From NCBI GenBank assembly GCA_001600695.1, contig BCKQ01000010.1, positions 272,090 to 336,089 on the forward strand: a stretch of DNA of 64,000 bases, given 5' to 3'. This document shows, piece by piece, positions 52,757-63,777 of the stretch (its first letter is position 1; every line of letters starts with the position of its first letter). The notes under the pieces were generated by a model. The model ran no database searches. It saw only the letters and a program-made list of their open reading frames with translations, and had not been told where the DNA came from. The position numbers and the translations under genes were made by a program. The stretch is from Ascoidea asiatica. Taxonomy: Eukaryota > Ascomycota > Saccharomycetes > Ascoideales > Ascoideaceae.

Positions 52757-53234
52757 GCAGATTATTAAAGTTTTTCTTCTCTTGTATAATATTTTATTTC
52801 CTATTTTCTAATACATCAAGATNATTCACTCACTTTATTAATTATTTATATATTAAATGGATGTATGTAAATAATCGTGTATGAAAAATAGCAATGAAAT
52901 TGACTAACTAAAGCAAAAAAAGAGGAATTAAATCCAAAAAGTAGAGAAATGCCATTGCATATAGAAAAAAAAATGCTCTTTACAAACGGAAATCAGGAAA
53001 AATAAAACTAAAAAAAAACTAATAAACAAATAGCCAAAACACATGAGATATATTATTAAAAAAATGAGTAAAAAAGGATTAAACAGTCCGAGAATTAAAG
53101 GTTCAAAAAAAGTTGAAGCCAACTTAAGCAAAAGAATCATTATTAATGACTAGTAGATACAAAAAGAAAAGCCAAATGACGTCTGAAATAAAATGGTGTA
53201 AATTTATATAATTTAAGATTCCAACTAAAATTAT
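52757..53234. other. Convergent intergenic region STT3 / BEM3
   Basis: About 480 bases of AT-rich sequence with poly-A tracts on the plus strand (about 52910-53060). No gene was seen; both genes terminate here. Confidence 0.65.
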
Positions 53235-56200
53235 TTAATAAAATGGAATATTTATAGTTTCCACCTTACTTCTGTTTATTTCTTCCACATAATCTCCTTG
53301 CTCCCAATAAAATTTGAAATTTGAAATAAGCTCAATTAAAATTTTTGAATCTATATGAAGAGTTGGAGAAAAAACAATAACAATATTTTTTATACTCATT
53401 TTATTGTATTCTTGATTAGCAATTACCTGTATCAAAAAACTAAGCAAGGTATATAAAGTATTAGAATAAACTTCTGGCATTTCACAACTTACAATTCTTT
53501 TGAATTGCATTATACAAGTTAAATAAGCATCTGTACTTTTATAAGTTAAAGATAATTTTTCTTTATTCTTTTTTTGGGCCAACTCATAGTCTTTTAGCAA
53601 ATTAGAAAACTTATCAGCATTTTGAACAGATACCAAAGGAGATGGCAATTCTCTGAAAAATAATTTCAAAAGACCAGTCACACAATGAATATCAGGTCGA
53701 TTAGAAGGATGGCATAAATCTAAATCATATTTTGTGTCAAATTCTTCTTTCAAAGCTTTAATTGTTGAAGAAGATCCACTTATTCTAAATAATCCCTCTT
53801 GATAAAAAGCTCCAGTTTGATTTAAGTAATCAACACATCTGAAAACAATGCTAGGAATTTCTTTTCCTTTGAAAGAATGTTTCGAAAGTTCAAAAACCGA
53901 TTCCAACTCATTACCGAATATACCTTTTGTATCTGGTTGCCCTAAACTCATTTCACCTAGAGCTTGTTCTATAGATTTAATATTTGTTTGTGATGAAGAT
54001 TTAGGATATTGAAATGGGTTTTGAGGAGATGACGGTCCCTTAAGAGTTTCATTACTTGCAGAGCCTAATAGAGTAACTGGTTTGAGCAGTAAATCATCTC
54101 CATATTTCTGAGAATTATCATACTGCTGATTATTACCACCAAGCATACTTGCGGCACCAATGCTTGTTCCTCTTTTACCATGCGTATAACGATCAGCTAC
54201 AGATGAATTGTCTGTAGTTGCTTGAGGTGATTGAGACAAAGAAACAGCAGGTCTATGTTTAGTTCTAAAATTTGAAAAAAAGTTTCTTTTCTTTTTCCCT
54301 CTCATTGTTTGTCTGCTAATACTAGCATTATCATTATAGTAATTTAGATCATTAGATTTATCACCAATCACAGATTCTGAAGAGGAAGAAGTAACATTCG
54401 CTGTTATATTATTACTTGATGTAGATAAAATTACACCAGCATCAGCCGATTGATGTCTTCTATGAGATTTCTGAACAGGAGTAGAAACCAATGAAGCATT
54501 AGATGGTTTAGGTCTAGGCACATTATTAGCTTCTTTATTTTCAGTTGTTGAAAGTGGCTCGAGAGAAACAAATTCTATTAAAGTATTTACCCATTCATCT
54601 CTTTCTTCATCTGTTTCACAACAAAAAATATGTCTTGTGAAAGCACTAGAAGTTAAAGTAGTTTTTTTTGGTTCCATTATGAGAAAAGCATGCCTGTAAC
54701 CTTTATTATTTTGGCCTTGAACTGGAGAATCACCATTTGATTTATAAGGAGATGTTGGTCCTGCAGTATTATTATCAGAAGTTTGTTTACCAATTTGTGC
54801 ACCAGGCAATTTAATTGTCTCAACAATTTGACCCCCAATAAAAGTATACAACTCTAAGCAAGGACCAGAACATTTAGCATATCTTGCTTTCCAAGTGTTT
54901 CCGGATATAGCTTTCGATCTTTTAATTAAATATCCATGTTTNTTAATTTCATGACCTTCTATTTCAGGATCCATGGGAGTCAGAGACATATTTGAACTGA
55001 AATTAAATTCAATATCATCTAAAGGATTTATTGTATCTAAGGATATAAACTTACAAACTCTATAAATTAATTTCACAGAAAGATTAGGTAAACTTAATAA
55101 AGTTTTAAAATAATCATTTAAGCCATTTCTTCTTAAATCTACTTTAACTGGAAAATTATTTAAAAATAAAGATTTATCAGGCAAAGGAGGTAATAAAAAT
55201 GAATCCAGAATTAATTCTCTAATTTCATTATCTAAATCAAAAATTTGTGAATAAGTTTTTTTAAATCTCCAAATTTCCTTTTTTGTTTGTTTATCACAAC
55301 ATGCAAATAAAATATAAGGATCAAAATCAACAATATTATTTTTATTTATTGATAAAGTTGAAAGAATATTTAAAGTAACAGTATTGAAATCAGCAGGTTT
55401 AACAAATAATGAAGTATCTTTAGCCATTAATTCAAGTTCTTTATCATCTAAAATATCATTTTGTTTTTTTCTAAAATTGGGAGAATAAATTGATCTAGGA
55501 GAAGTTACAGCAAAATTAAAAGAATCTGGGGATTTTGTAGAAGGATCTTTAACGGTTTGTTGAGAACTAAGATGATTATTATTATTTGTATTGTTAGCAT
55601 TATAAGCAGTATTATTATTACTGAAAGTTGAAAAAACTGGAGTTGTTGGTTGTGAGAAGTTATTTCTGTGATCATTTATTACTGAGTTATTCATTATATT
55701 TAGAGAATTATTAGTATAATCTATTAATTCAGGTTTTGACAGAGAATTATTATTATTATTAATATTGGAGTTATTATTTATAGTTTTAGTATTATTAATA
55801 GATGTAGTAGTAGTATTATTATTGTTACTATTATCTTTAGATATATTTTTATTATTTGAATTCAAAAGCTGTTTATCAATTGAAGAATTTGAAGAATTTT
55901 TAAATTTTGGCAGCAGAAGTTTATTAAATGAACTTTGACTTCTTAATTGTTTTGGAGAAGATTTTGGAGAAGGGGAAGATCTATTAAATTTAAAATTAGC
56001 ATTCGCAGAAGAGTTTGATGTATTATTTAAAGATCTTTGTTTTGGACTGCCAGATAAATTTCTTATAGAATTATTAATATTAATATTTGCATTTGTATTT
56101 GTATTTGATATTGAAGAATGATTCAAATTAACTTTTCTTGGAGATTTTGAGTTTGAAGATTGTGGTGGAGTCATGATTGTAGTTTGAGTTGTTGATAAAG

Positions 56201-57408
56201 AATTTGAATTTGAATTTGATCTTGATCTTGAATTTGAATTTGATCTAGAAGTGGATCTTGAAGTTGAATGAGATGGAGACGAAGGTGATGAATTTGATCT
56301 TGATCTAAAATTTAAAGAATTTCTTTTCACAATTACTGGAGAATTTAATTTTTTACTATCATCAATGACATTATTAGAATTACTATTATTATTTGGTATA
56401 TTTAATTTCAGTAATGAACTTTTTCTTAATTTATTTCTTTGAGTATTATTACTTGTATTATTAGAGTTTAAACTATTATTTGATAAAAGTGAATTTTGAT
56501 TTGAATGATTGATGAAATTCGAATGATTATTGTTAATATTGTTATAATTATTAGATAATTTGTTAGATAATGGAGAATTATTATTTGAATTTGGAAATTG
56601 GATTCTTGTATTTAAACTTGAATTAGAAGGAGAATTATTTAATTTATTATTATTTAAAGTTGAATTTGAATTTGTATTTGAATTTGTAGATATTAATCTA
56701 TTAGAAGATCTTCTTGGTAAGTCTAAATCTAAATCTATATTGTTATCATTATTGTTATTGGTAGCATTAGTCAAACTTGGAATTGATTTTGATAGATGAA
56801 TTGAATTTGAGTTCAAATTTGAATTTGAATCAACATCATCGAAATAGAAGTTATCTTCAGTTCTTGCAGAAGAAATAGCAGTATCTAAAGAATCATCTAT
56901 TAAAGGTAAAAATTGAAAAGATAATTCTTTATTGATATAATTATCTAAATCTGGTGTATTATTATTACTATTATTATTGTTTGTATTNGTAGGATTAGAT
57001 AAAAGAATAATTTTTTGTAATAATAATAAAATTAAATTATTTTTTGAGGATATGTTATTATTNATGTTATTATTATTGTTGTTTATATTATTAAATTTTA
57101 AATTATTTAAAATTGTATTATTTAAATTATTTATATTTAAATTTGAATTAGTTANAATATTTAAATTTGGTTTTTTCTCTAAATTTTTAATATTATTTGT
57201 TGTAGTTGTTGTAATATTTGGATCAGTATTAGATAATAGAGTATTTGATTCAAATGAGAAAGAAGATTGAATTGAAGATCTTTTTGTAGTTGTTATACTT
57301 CTAGTTGGAGTATTATTTGCAGTACCTATATTATTTGAAGAGTAATTATTAATTAGATTTGATAAATTATCAGAGGATAATGAAGATGATATAATATTAT
57401 TTTTATTA

Positions 57409-57446
<38 letters not shown>

Positions 57447-57518
57447 ATTAATATTATTAAGAGATGTAGTTTGAGAAGGAGTTTGAGATTGAGTTTGAGT
57501 AAGATTTTGAATTGACAT
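53235..57518 (-). CDS. BEM3: Rho GTPase-activating protein Bem3 (PX-PH-RhoGAP)
   Basis: Bem3 stimulates GTP hydrolysis by Cdc42 at sites of polarised growth. The domain order is as in S. cerevisiae Bem3. A PX domain lies at about residues 710-820 (YSQIFDLDNEI; LLPPLPDKSLF). A PH domain at about 855-985 starts HGYLIKRSKAISGNTWKARY and ends with DEWVNTLIEF. The C-terminal RhoGAP domain (about 1195-1420) has arginine finger Arg1245 in GLFRISGS, then RELPSPLV and KNIVIVFSPTL. The first 680 residues are Ser/Asn-rich with basic Arg-Ser repeats, and probably hold docking sites. Length is 1427 residues versus 1128; the surplus is low-complexity. The ATG at 57518 follows a leader rich in A. Several 'n' bases occur. 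Confidence 0.95.
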
Positions 57519-58329
57519 TTTTTAAAAAAAGATTAAATATGTATATATATAGAAGAAGAATAAAGATAAGTTAAATTAAAAAGTTTATAAACATAAGTGA
57601 AATATTGGTTATTAATTATTTATTATTAAATATTAATTATTAGTTATTAGTTATTACTATCAATGATTGATTGATTAATTGAAANGAACGATGATAATAA
57701 AAAGGAAAGTGAAGTACTTGAAAGGAATGAAATATTGGCGTAATTCGATATATTTGATATATAATATAGTTGGTTATAAGTGATAAGTAAATATTAAGTA
57801 GATAAATGATGATATTTTAGGTGATTCAGAAGAAAAAAATATCAGCGTCTAATATTTTTCTAATTATTTTCTTTTGTCTGTTTTTGATAATATTAGTTTG
57901 AAAATGAATTAAAAGGATCAAGTAATTAAATATTTTGAAGANATAAAAAAATAAAGAATTGGTTGGGTGATTGATTAATAAACTTTCTAATGAATTAACT
58001 TGATGAAATAACCTAATTATGTAATGGTTTGAATAATCTTTGTTTTCTTAAATGGATTGATTGAATTTTAATTCAGACTCTTTTTTGCTTGTTAAGTAGT
58101 AGCTTAGTTGAAGAGTAATGTGAAAATGGATAGAAATAGACTCTTTTGGAAATATATTATTGTTGGATATCTTGAATATTTTTAATATATTGAAGATGTG
58201 TGTATATCTTATTTGGGATATTTTATTGATTGAGCAGACGAGTATCCTATTGCTTAGGGTATTGGTTATGCTATTGATATTTTGCTTATCCTATTGATGA
58301 GGATATTATTAGAATTATGAACTGAATTG

Positions 58330-58372
58330 AATATAAATATAAATATAAATATAAATATAAATATAAATATAA
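58330..58372. repeat. AATATA hexanucleotide array, about 7 copies
   Basis: Exact 6-bp units followed by GAAATT units to about 58400. This is another example of the hexamer arrays common in promoters here. Confidence 0.9.
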
Positions 58373-58610
58373 ATTCAATTGAAATTGAAATTGAAATTGA
58401 ATTGAACATAAATAAATTGATTGAAGAAAGAAAGAAAGAAATGAAATGAATGTGTTTGATCAGCTGCCATTAGCGAGGTGGGTGAGTATCCTTTTTATTC
58501 TTTCTCTTACACCTGAATAGCGTATTCTTATGAAGTGTGCTCTCGAAGAGGCAACGTTATTGTTGCACTAATAAGAACTGCTGCCTGTCCAGCCTAGGAC
58601 CTGTGTAGTC

Positions 58611-58618
58611 TTACCCGG
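58611..58618 (+). promoter_or_regulatory. Reb1-like site (TTACCCGG)
   Basis: An exact TTACCCGG in the G+C-rich island about 1.1 kb upstream of BEM3. The match is to the Reb1 consensus; the distance makes the target uncertain. Confidence 0.35.
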
Positions 58619-59062
58619 ATTGCATCTTGTCCTGTTTNTCTTGTTTCAGGTTCTTTTCACATTCTTTCATTTCTCTACGATTTCTCTACGCAGATCAAAT
58701 ACAGATCAAATATTCCATTGAGATCACTGATAAAAAGAAAAAATAAAAAGAAAAGATAAAAAGAAAAAAAGGAGTCCCACAAATTTGATCTCTATTACAA
58801 AATTCAATCGATATAATTAGCTTATTAGTATGCAATTTATTTATTTATTAGTTTATTAAGTTATGTAGTTTGTGGAATCAAGAAGTGTATGAAATCTAAA
58901 TAAATATGCTTTGATAAAAAAATGATAAAAAAATGATATATGAAATGAAAATAAATGAATGAATGGATGATAATATAATACAAAAGTCAGAAGAAGAAAA
59001 GAAATGAAGTGAAGTGAAGAAAAGAGGATAGATAATAAGAAAGAAGTAAGGAAGGAAGATAA

Positions 59063-59866
59063 TTAGGTGAAATTTTCAAATTTATTTAAAAGATATAAAG
59101 TATTAATATTGATAATATTAAATTTTATAAAATAATTTTGAAAATAATCAAAATTATAAATTTTAGAATTATTATTTAATTCATCTTCTTCAATTTCACC
59201 CTTTTTAAAATTAAATTTAATTTTAATTTCATTTTTGTTGGAGTTTAAATTTAAATCAATATTTTCTTGATCATTATTATCATTTAAATAGATCTTATTA
59301 TCATTTTCAAAAAATTTTATTCTTTTTCCATTTGCATTTTCATTATTAGTATTAGTATTAGTATTAGTATTAATAGTGTAAACTAAAGAGTAAAATAGTT
59401 TTATAAATGAGGAATATTCATTAACTAATAGATTTAATTCATTTTCATTANTTTCACCATCATCATTATTATTTGAAATATTTTCATTTACAACATCTTT
59501 ATTTAAATCTTTGAATTCATTATTGAATAGATTTTTACATCTTAAGCATTTATTAATCTTAAAATTTAAATTCATTAGATTGTCATTTCTATTACCATTA
59601 GAATCTGTCTGAATTAAGTTATAATAGAATTTTTCATTTGAAGAGATTTTATTTTGTGGTGAATATAAACTTAAATTTAAATTTTTTAAATCATAATTTA
59701 AGAAATTTGAGATTCTTTGTTTNATAATTTTTTCAATTATTAAATTTCTTAAATATTTATTTGTTTTTAAAATTTCTATAATTGTTAAAATATCTAAATT
59801 TTTTAATATATTTATTTGAATATGCTCTGGTAATAAATTAATATCCATTTTGAAATTATTATACAT
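59063..59866 (-). CDS. F-box protein
   Basis: The N-terminus carries an F-box: INLLPEHIQINILKNLDILTIIEILKTNKYLRNLIIEKI (residues about 9-48). This binds Skp1 so that the protein can recruit a substrate to an SCF ubiquitin ligase. No WD40 or leucine-rich repeat follows. Instead there is a CLRC pair (near residue 110), an acidic Asn-rich loop, and a C-terminal segment with hydrophobic residues (YNFDYFQNYFIKFNI). The substrate is therefore unknown. Length is 267 residues. The first ATG is at 59866; the second, seven residues in (MDINLLPEH), would also fit. Two 'n' bases occur. Confidence 0.72.
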   Translation of the reverse strand: MYNNFKMDINLLPEHIQINILKNLDILTIIEILKTNKYLRNLIIEKIXKQRISNFLNYDLKNLNLSLYSPQNKISSNEKFYYNLIQTDSNGNRNDNLMNLNFKINKCLRCKNLFNNEFKDLNKDVVNENISNNNDDGEXNENELNLLVNEYSSFIKLFYSLVYTINTNTNTNTNNENANGKRIKFFENDNKIYLNDNNDQENIDLNLNSNKNEIKIKFNFKKGEIEEDELNNNSKIYNFDYFQNYFIKFNIININTLYLLNKFENFT

Positions 59867-60211
59867 CTTGAAGTTATTATTATAGATTATTATTGATTAT
59901 AATTATTTATTTATGATTGATTCGATTCTAATTAGAAAAGACGATTATTGAGGTTTATATATGAATCATAATGGATTAATATTTCTATTATCTTATCGTA
60001 CATTATTGATTTAGTATAATTTATTTGAATTTCGGGATTTTTCTGATATGACTATTTTAGGATTTATTTTCTATATCTCTCTCTCTCCTAAAAATTCCGA
60101 AGATTTATATAAAAATTTTAGTAATTCACATACAAAATCAGTAAAATAATAGTAAAACAACAGTAAATATAAAAAAAAAAATATAAAATGTGCCCGAAAG
60201 TGCAGAAACCA

Positions 60212-60239
60212 TTCATAAAGGGTAAACACCCTTTATGAA
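60212..60239. repeat. Perfect 12-bp inverted repeat with 4-base loop
   Basis: TTCATAAAGGGT and its exact reverse complement are separated by AAAC. If transcribed this forms a strong hairpin; as DNA it could bind a dimeric factor. It lies about 350 bases upstream of the F-box start. Confidence 0.9.
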
Positions 60240-61134
60240 AATACAAACAAGAACAAACAAAAACATTTGTTTGATCAAAATCTGAGTCATTCTGGAAAAA
60301 TTATTACTTGATAATTCGGTTTTCTAATCGAATTCATATCACTTTCAGTATGGGGTACAGGCATTTCTTGAGTCACAAGCCGCTTACCCTGTCCACAGTC
60401 ACTGAAGAAAATGAAACAAGCTTACAGCACTGTTTACTTAAATTATATTGATTCAGAAGGGCAGTCACGAGCCATCTGTTTGGTTTATGCCTGTTTTGAT
60501 GCTTCTGAGCACGTTACAGCTCCGGTTTATTCTGAAAATTGGCAGAGGGCAGCAGACAGCAGCAGAGAACAATTGCCACACCCGAAATCTGCCATTTCCG
60601 ATAATCGAATATATGCTCAGTCACACCCGAGCCCAAGCTGAGTCACCGACGGAAGTTGCTCGGCCAATCACCGCCATGCCTCAAGTGTCTTTTGATCTGT
60701 TTATTCTTCTGCTCCGGTCCGTTTTTGTGGTAAAAAGTAGTCGAATCCGCTCTAATGGCTTGACAGTAATATCTTAATACTGTTGAATCTTTTAACCGTT
60801 CAACGTTCATCTCTCTCTCTCTCTCACTTTCTGGTTACTTATTCACTTAAAGAAACTAATCATGAGGAACTTGAGCTGATATTAATATATTAATATTCTA
60901 TTACTGCTCTACTATTCCCTTTGTTTCGTTATCTTTACCTGATATTCGATTAAGTACTTCTATTCCTCTATGATTCAAAATCATTCATCGACTCTTAAGA
61001 AATAATAATAATAATAAATATTTTATTTTACACCCATGAAACTTATCCATAAAAAACAAAAGATTTGATTCATAAATGCAACCATTGCTATGGATTCAAT
61101 CATTTACCTTTCACACAGATTCAATACTTGGTAT

Positions 61135-61142
61135 CCGGGTAA
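61135..61142 (-). promoter_or_regulatory. Reb1-like site upstream of QCR10
   Basis: CCGGGTAA, the reverse complement of TTACCCGG, lies about 250 bases before the QCR10 ATG, a typical distance for a general regulatory factor in a respiratory-gene promoter. Confidence 0.45.
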
Positions 61143-61394
61143 CCTATTTATGCTCTTTATGCTCTTGTTCCAGAAACCTATCAGGATTCAATAAATCTCA
61201 ATTACATAATCTCACAATTGAATGAACTTCTGAGATTCAAAAAAAGGTCTAAAACCTCATACAAACAAACACTATTCAAGCCTATCAAATATTGAAAAGT
61301 TATTCAATTTAAATAATAGAAAAAAATATAATAAAAGATTTAAAAAATAAAAATAATCAATTCAATATTCAATTAAGTCAATAATATATTCAAA

Positions 61395-61730
61395 ATGGTT
61401 AATGTAAGTTTCATTGCAAAAAAAAAATTAATAATTAATTCTCCATCTTTTATCAAGTAAATAATGTCAATTCTAACTTCTAATTTATTTTTTTGACTAA
61501 TTCAAAAGTACATCTCTAAACCTGCTTATAAAGCTGTTCCAAATGTTTCAAAAATATTAGCTCTTAAATCTTTTAGTCCTGCTTTAGCATTTTGGGGTGT
61601 AGCTGCTGGTGCTGCTGTTTTTACTTTCGCTGAAGGTGTACCAATTTTCAAAACAACTTTTTTTCAAAAAATTCCTGTTTTTGGTGATCATTGGACTTAT
61701 AATCCTGATCCAGAAGATCTTCCTGTTTAA
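61395..61730 (+). CDS. QCR10: Cytochrome bc1 complex subunit 10, one intron
   Basis: Qcr10 is a small peripheral, single-span subunit of complex III. Exon 1 is only 9 bases (61395-61403: ATG GTT AAT). The intron is 61404-61508, and exon 2 is 61509-61730. The joined product has 76 residues (S. cerevisiae 77) and keeps the family pattern: FSPALAFWG, VFTFAEGVPIF, QKIPVFG and PEDLPV at the end, with a hydrophobic span at about residues 27-48. The intron has GTAAGT at the 5' end, a TTCTAAC (61471-61477) or GACTAAT (61494-61500) branch site, and AAAG at the 3' end. Without the splice the ATG frame does not reach the conserved part. The gene is convergent with the GH53 gene. Confidence 0.88.
61404..61508 (+). 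other. Spliceosomal intron of QCR10
   Basis: A 105-base intron in phase 0, with donor GTAAGT, candidate branch sites TTCTAAC and GACTAAT, and acceptor AG at 61507-61508. It is supported by the resulting QCR10 reading frame. Introns near the ATG are usual in budding yeasts. Confidence 0.82.
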
Positions 61731-61988
61731 TCAATCTCTAACTTAGATTATTTAATATTTATTATTTTTAGTTTTTGTTAATACTGATGTTTTTTTTGGT
61801 TTCTTCTTTTTTTTTCAATAAATAATCTCAATTTTAGAATCAATACTTTAATATTCATCTAATAAAACTAGTACTAGTCTATATTTTTAGAAATTAAATC
61901 AATTACATTTACATAAACAAGATATTTAATAAAAAAAAAATGAAAAGTTTCAAATGTGCTTTAAAGAAATTTAAAAAAGAAATTTTAA

Positions 61989-63065
61989 CTAACTGCTATA
62001 CATATTAACACTATCTCTAGCAGTTGCTTTAGTCTTAGGCCATGTAGTCCAATCAACATCAAATAATAAATTATCTGAACATGAACTACCTAATGCTGAA
62101 TTATTTAAATATGCTCCTTCCCAATAAAAGATACCAGTACCAAGATTATCATTTAATCCTTCTAAAACGCTAATAATATCTTGTACCCAAGTTATTTGTC
62201 CAGATTCACTTACATCAATACTAGTATCACTTAATGTTACTCCACTACATGAAACTGGCCAATCTGTTTCAACAATCATTATATCTTTACCATATTTACT
62301 ACCGATTGTATTTAATGATGTTTTTAAACTTGATAATGTTGCACTTGTACTATAAAATGGATAAAATGAAAATCCCATGATATCAAAATCATCTAAAGAA
62401 ACTGAACCTGTAGCAATAACTCCTTTAAACCAATATGTATGATCTTTCCATCCATTATCTAAATGAATCATAATCTTAGGTTGTGTAACTCCTGCAGAAA
62501 CTGCATCATCAACTCCATTTCTTGCTGCTTTCCATAATTTTGCAAAATTATCATAATTATTATTAGAAATTTTTCCAGTTGGCCATAACATACCAATTGT
62601 AATTTCATTACCTAAAGAAACAATTGAAAGATCAACACCTGCATCATTGAATGAAACAAGTGTACTTTTAACATATGATCTAACTTTAGTTTCTAAAGCT
62701 GTTAAACTTGTTGACCATCCTGTTGGAATACCTTGTTTTGATGGATCGGCCCATGTTGAACTGAAAAAAATATCTAAATAAATTGAATATCCTGCTTTTG
62801 AAAATCTTTTTGCTAATTCTAAATTATAATTAAGTCCATAATCATCATCATCACTTGATGTTGCCCATAATCTTAATCTAACTGAATTCATTCCACCATT
62901 ACCTAAAATAGTTTCAACTGCTGTAGTTGTACCATCAACTGTATAATAATATCCACTATCTTCTAACATTTTGACTGATGAAAGATCATGACCTTTATAA
63001 AATGTTGTTGAAACAACTGCAACTGCTAATGCAGAAATTGTAATCAATGATGAAAAAAATTTCAT
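61989..63065 (-). CDS. Secreted GH53 arabinogalactan endo-beta-1,4-galactanase
   Basis: The enzyme class cuts beta-1,4-galactan side chains of pectin. A signal peptide of about 18 residues (MKFFSSLITISALAVAVVS) precedes FYKGHDLSSVKMLEDSG, the usual start of the family. The (beta/alpha)8 fold markers follow: SVRLRLWA, YLDIFFSSTWADPSKQ (compare LDIHYSDTWADP), acid/base Glu154 in GNEITIGMLWP, and nucleophile Glu266 in VETDWP. DIMGFSFYPFY lies between them. The usual His and Asp of the 'HYSDTW' motif are replaced (FFSSTW), which may alter the active-site edge. Length is 358 residues, full for the family. GH53 is common in filamentous fungi and bacteria but scattered in yeasts. Convergent with QCR10. 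Confidence 0.9.
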   Translation of the reverse strand: MKFFSSLITISALAVAVVSTTFYKGHDLSSVKMLEDSGYYYTVDGTTTAVETILGNGGMNSVRLRLWATSSDDDDYGLNYNLELAKRFSKAGYSIYLDIFFSSTWADPSKQGIPTGWSTSLTALETKVRSYVKSTLVSFNDAGVDLSIVSLGNEITIGMLWPTGKISNNNYDNFAKLWKAARNGVDDAVSAGVTQPKIMIHLDNGWKDHTYWFKGVIATGSVSLDDFDIMGFSFYPFYSTSATLSSLKTSLNTIGSKYGKDIMIVETDWPVSCSGVTLSDTSIDVSESGQITWVQDIISVLEGLNDNLGTGIFYWEGAYLNNSALGSSCSDNLLFDVDWTTWPKTKATARDSVNMYSS

Positions 63066-63777
63066 TTTTGACTTGATTTACTTCTNAAAAGAAATAAGAA
63101 ATATATAAAAAAAAAATTAATTTAAAGGAATGAATGAGTTTATACTATTTTAAATCAAAAAGTATAATAAATTATCAAAATATATGTTTGATAAATAAAA
63201 AGATAATAATAATAATAATAGAGGATTCTTTAAAAAACTAATTCATTGCNTTATTTGAAGGTTATTTTACCTTTAAATATAAAAAAAAAATATGAAGAAC
63301 TATTTTGATATTATCTATTTGAATAAATACGAATATGAATATCCTTTTTTGTAAAACAATTGAATTTTTGAATATTATGAACTATTATTAAAAAGCTTAC
63401 TACATTACCTGTATTTGCTACTTAACCATATCAACCCATTGTGTTATTAGTATTGAAAAGTCTTTCAGCTTTATTTACACTCCAAAAATTAATTTCATGG
63501 TTTCATATTTTCATTTTTAGCAAAATAAATACAATTTCTGAATAGCTTTTTTCAATTTATTCTCTTCAATTCCTTTAAATTTTCATTGTTACAAATCTCA
63601 ATTCACATTTTAATACTATTCTTTGCTCACAACACACGCTGAAACTGTAAATCTTTAATTCTACAACGATACAAAATACTGAAATTGAATGGTCTCAATA
63701 CAAAGCGGATTTTCATGAGTAATTTTATTAAAATTATTTAAAACGTCAAATATTTACTTATTTTTTNTTTAAGTAAT
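63066..63777. other. Promoter region of the GH53 gene
   Basis: About 710 bases of AT-rich sequence between the PMS1 3' end and the GH53 start, with an AAT-type repeat (about 63200-63220). No recognisable binding site, gene or RNA was seen. Unlike most promoters here it has no G+C-rich island. Confidence 0.65.

Larger units (their letters stand above)
57519..59062. other. Promoter region of BEM3
   Basis: This 1.5-kb region holds AT-rich leader sequence, an AAATAT hexamer array, then a G+C-richer island (about 58440-58680) with a Reb1-like site, and AG-rich sequence near the F-box gene's end. No gene or RNA was recognised. Confidence 0.6.
59867..61394. other. Divergent promoter region, F-box gene / QCR10
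   Basis: This 1.5-kb region has AT-rich ends and a G+C-rich island at about 60340-60780, whose chance-open frames show no protein features. It carries a perfect hairpin (60212-60239), a CCAAT box at 60664-60668 and a Reb1-like site at 61135-61142. Confidence 0.6.

Noticed and set aside
60411-60777. Two overlapping frames in the F-box/QCR10 island
   Set aside because: Promoter-type G+C-rich DNA, overlapping frames, no recognisable motif.
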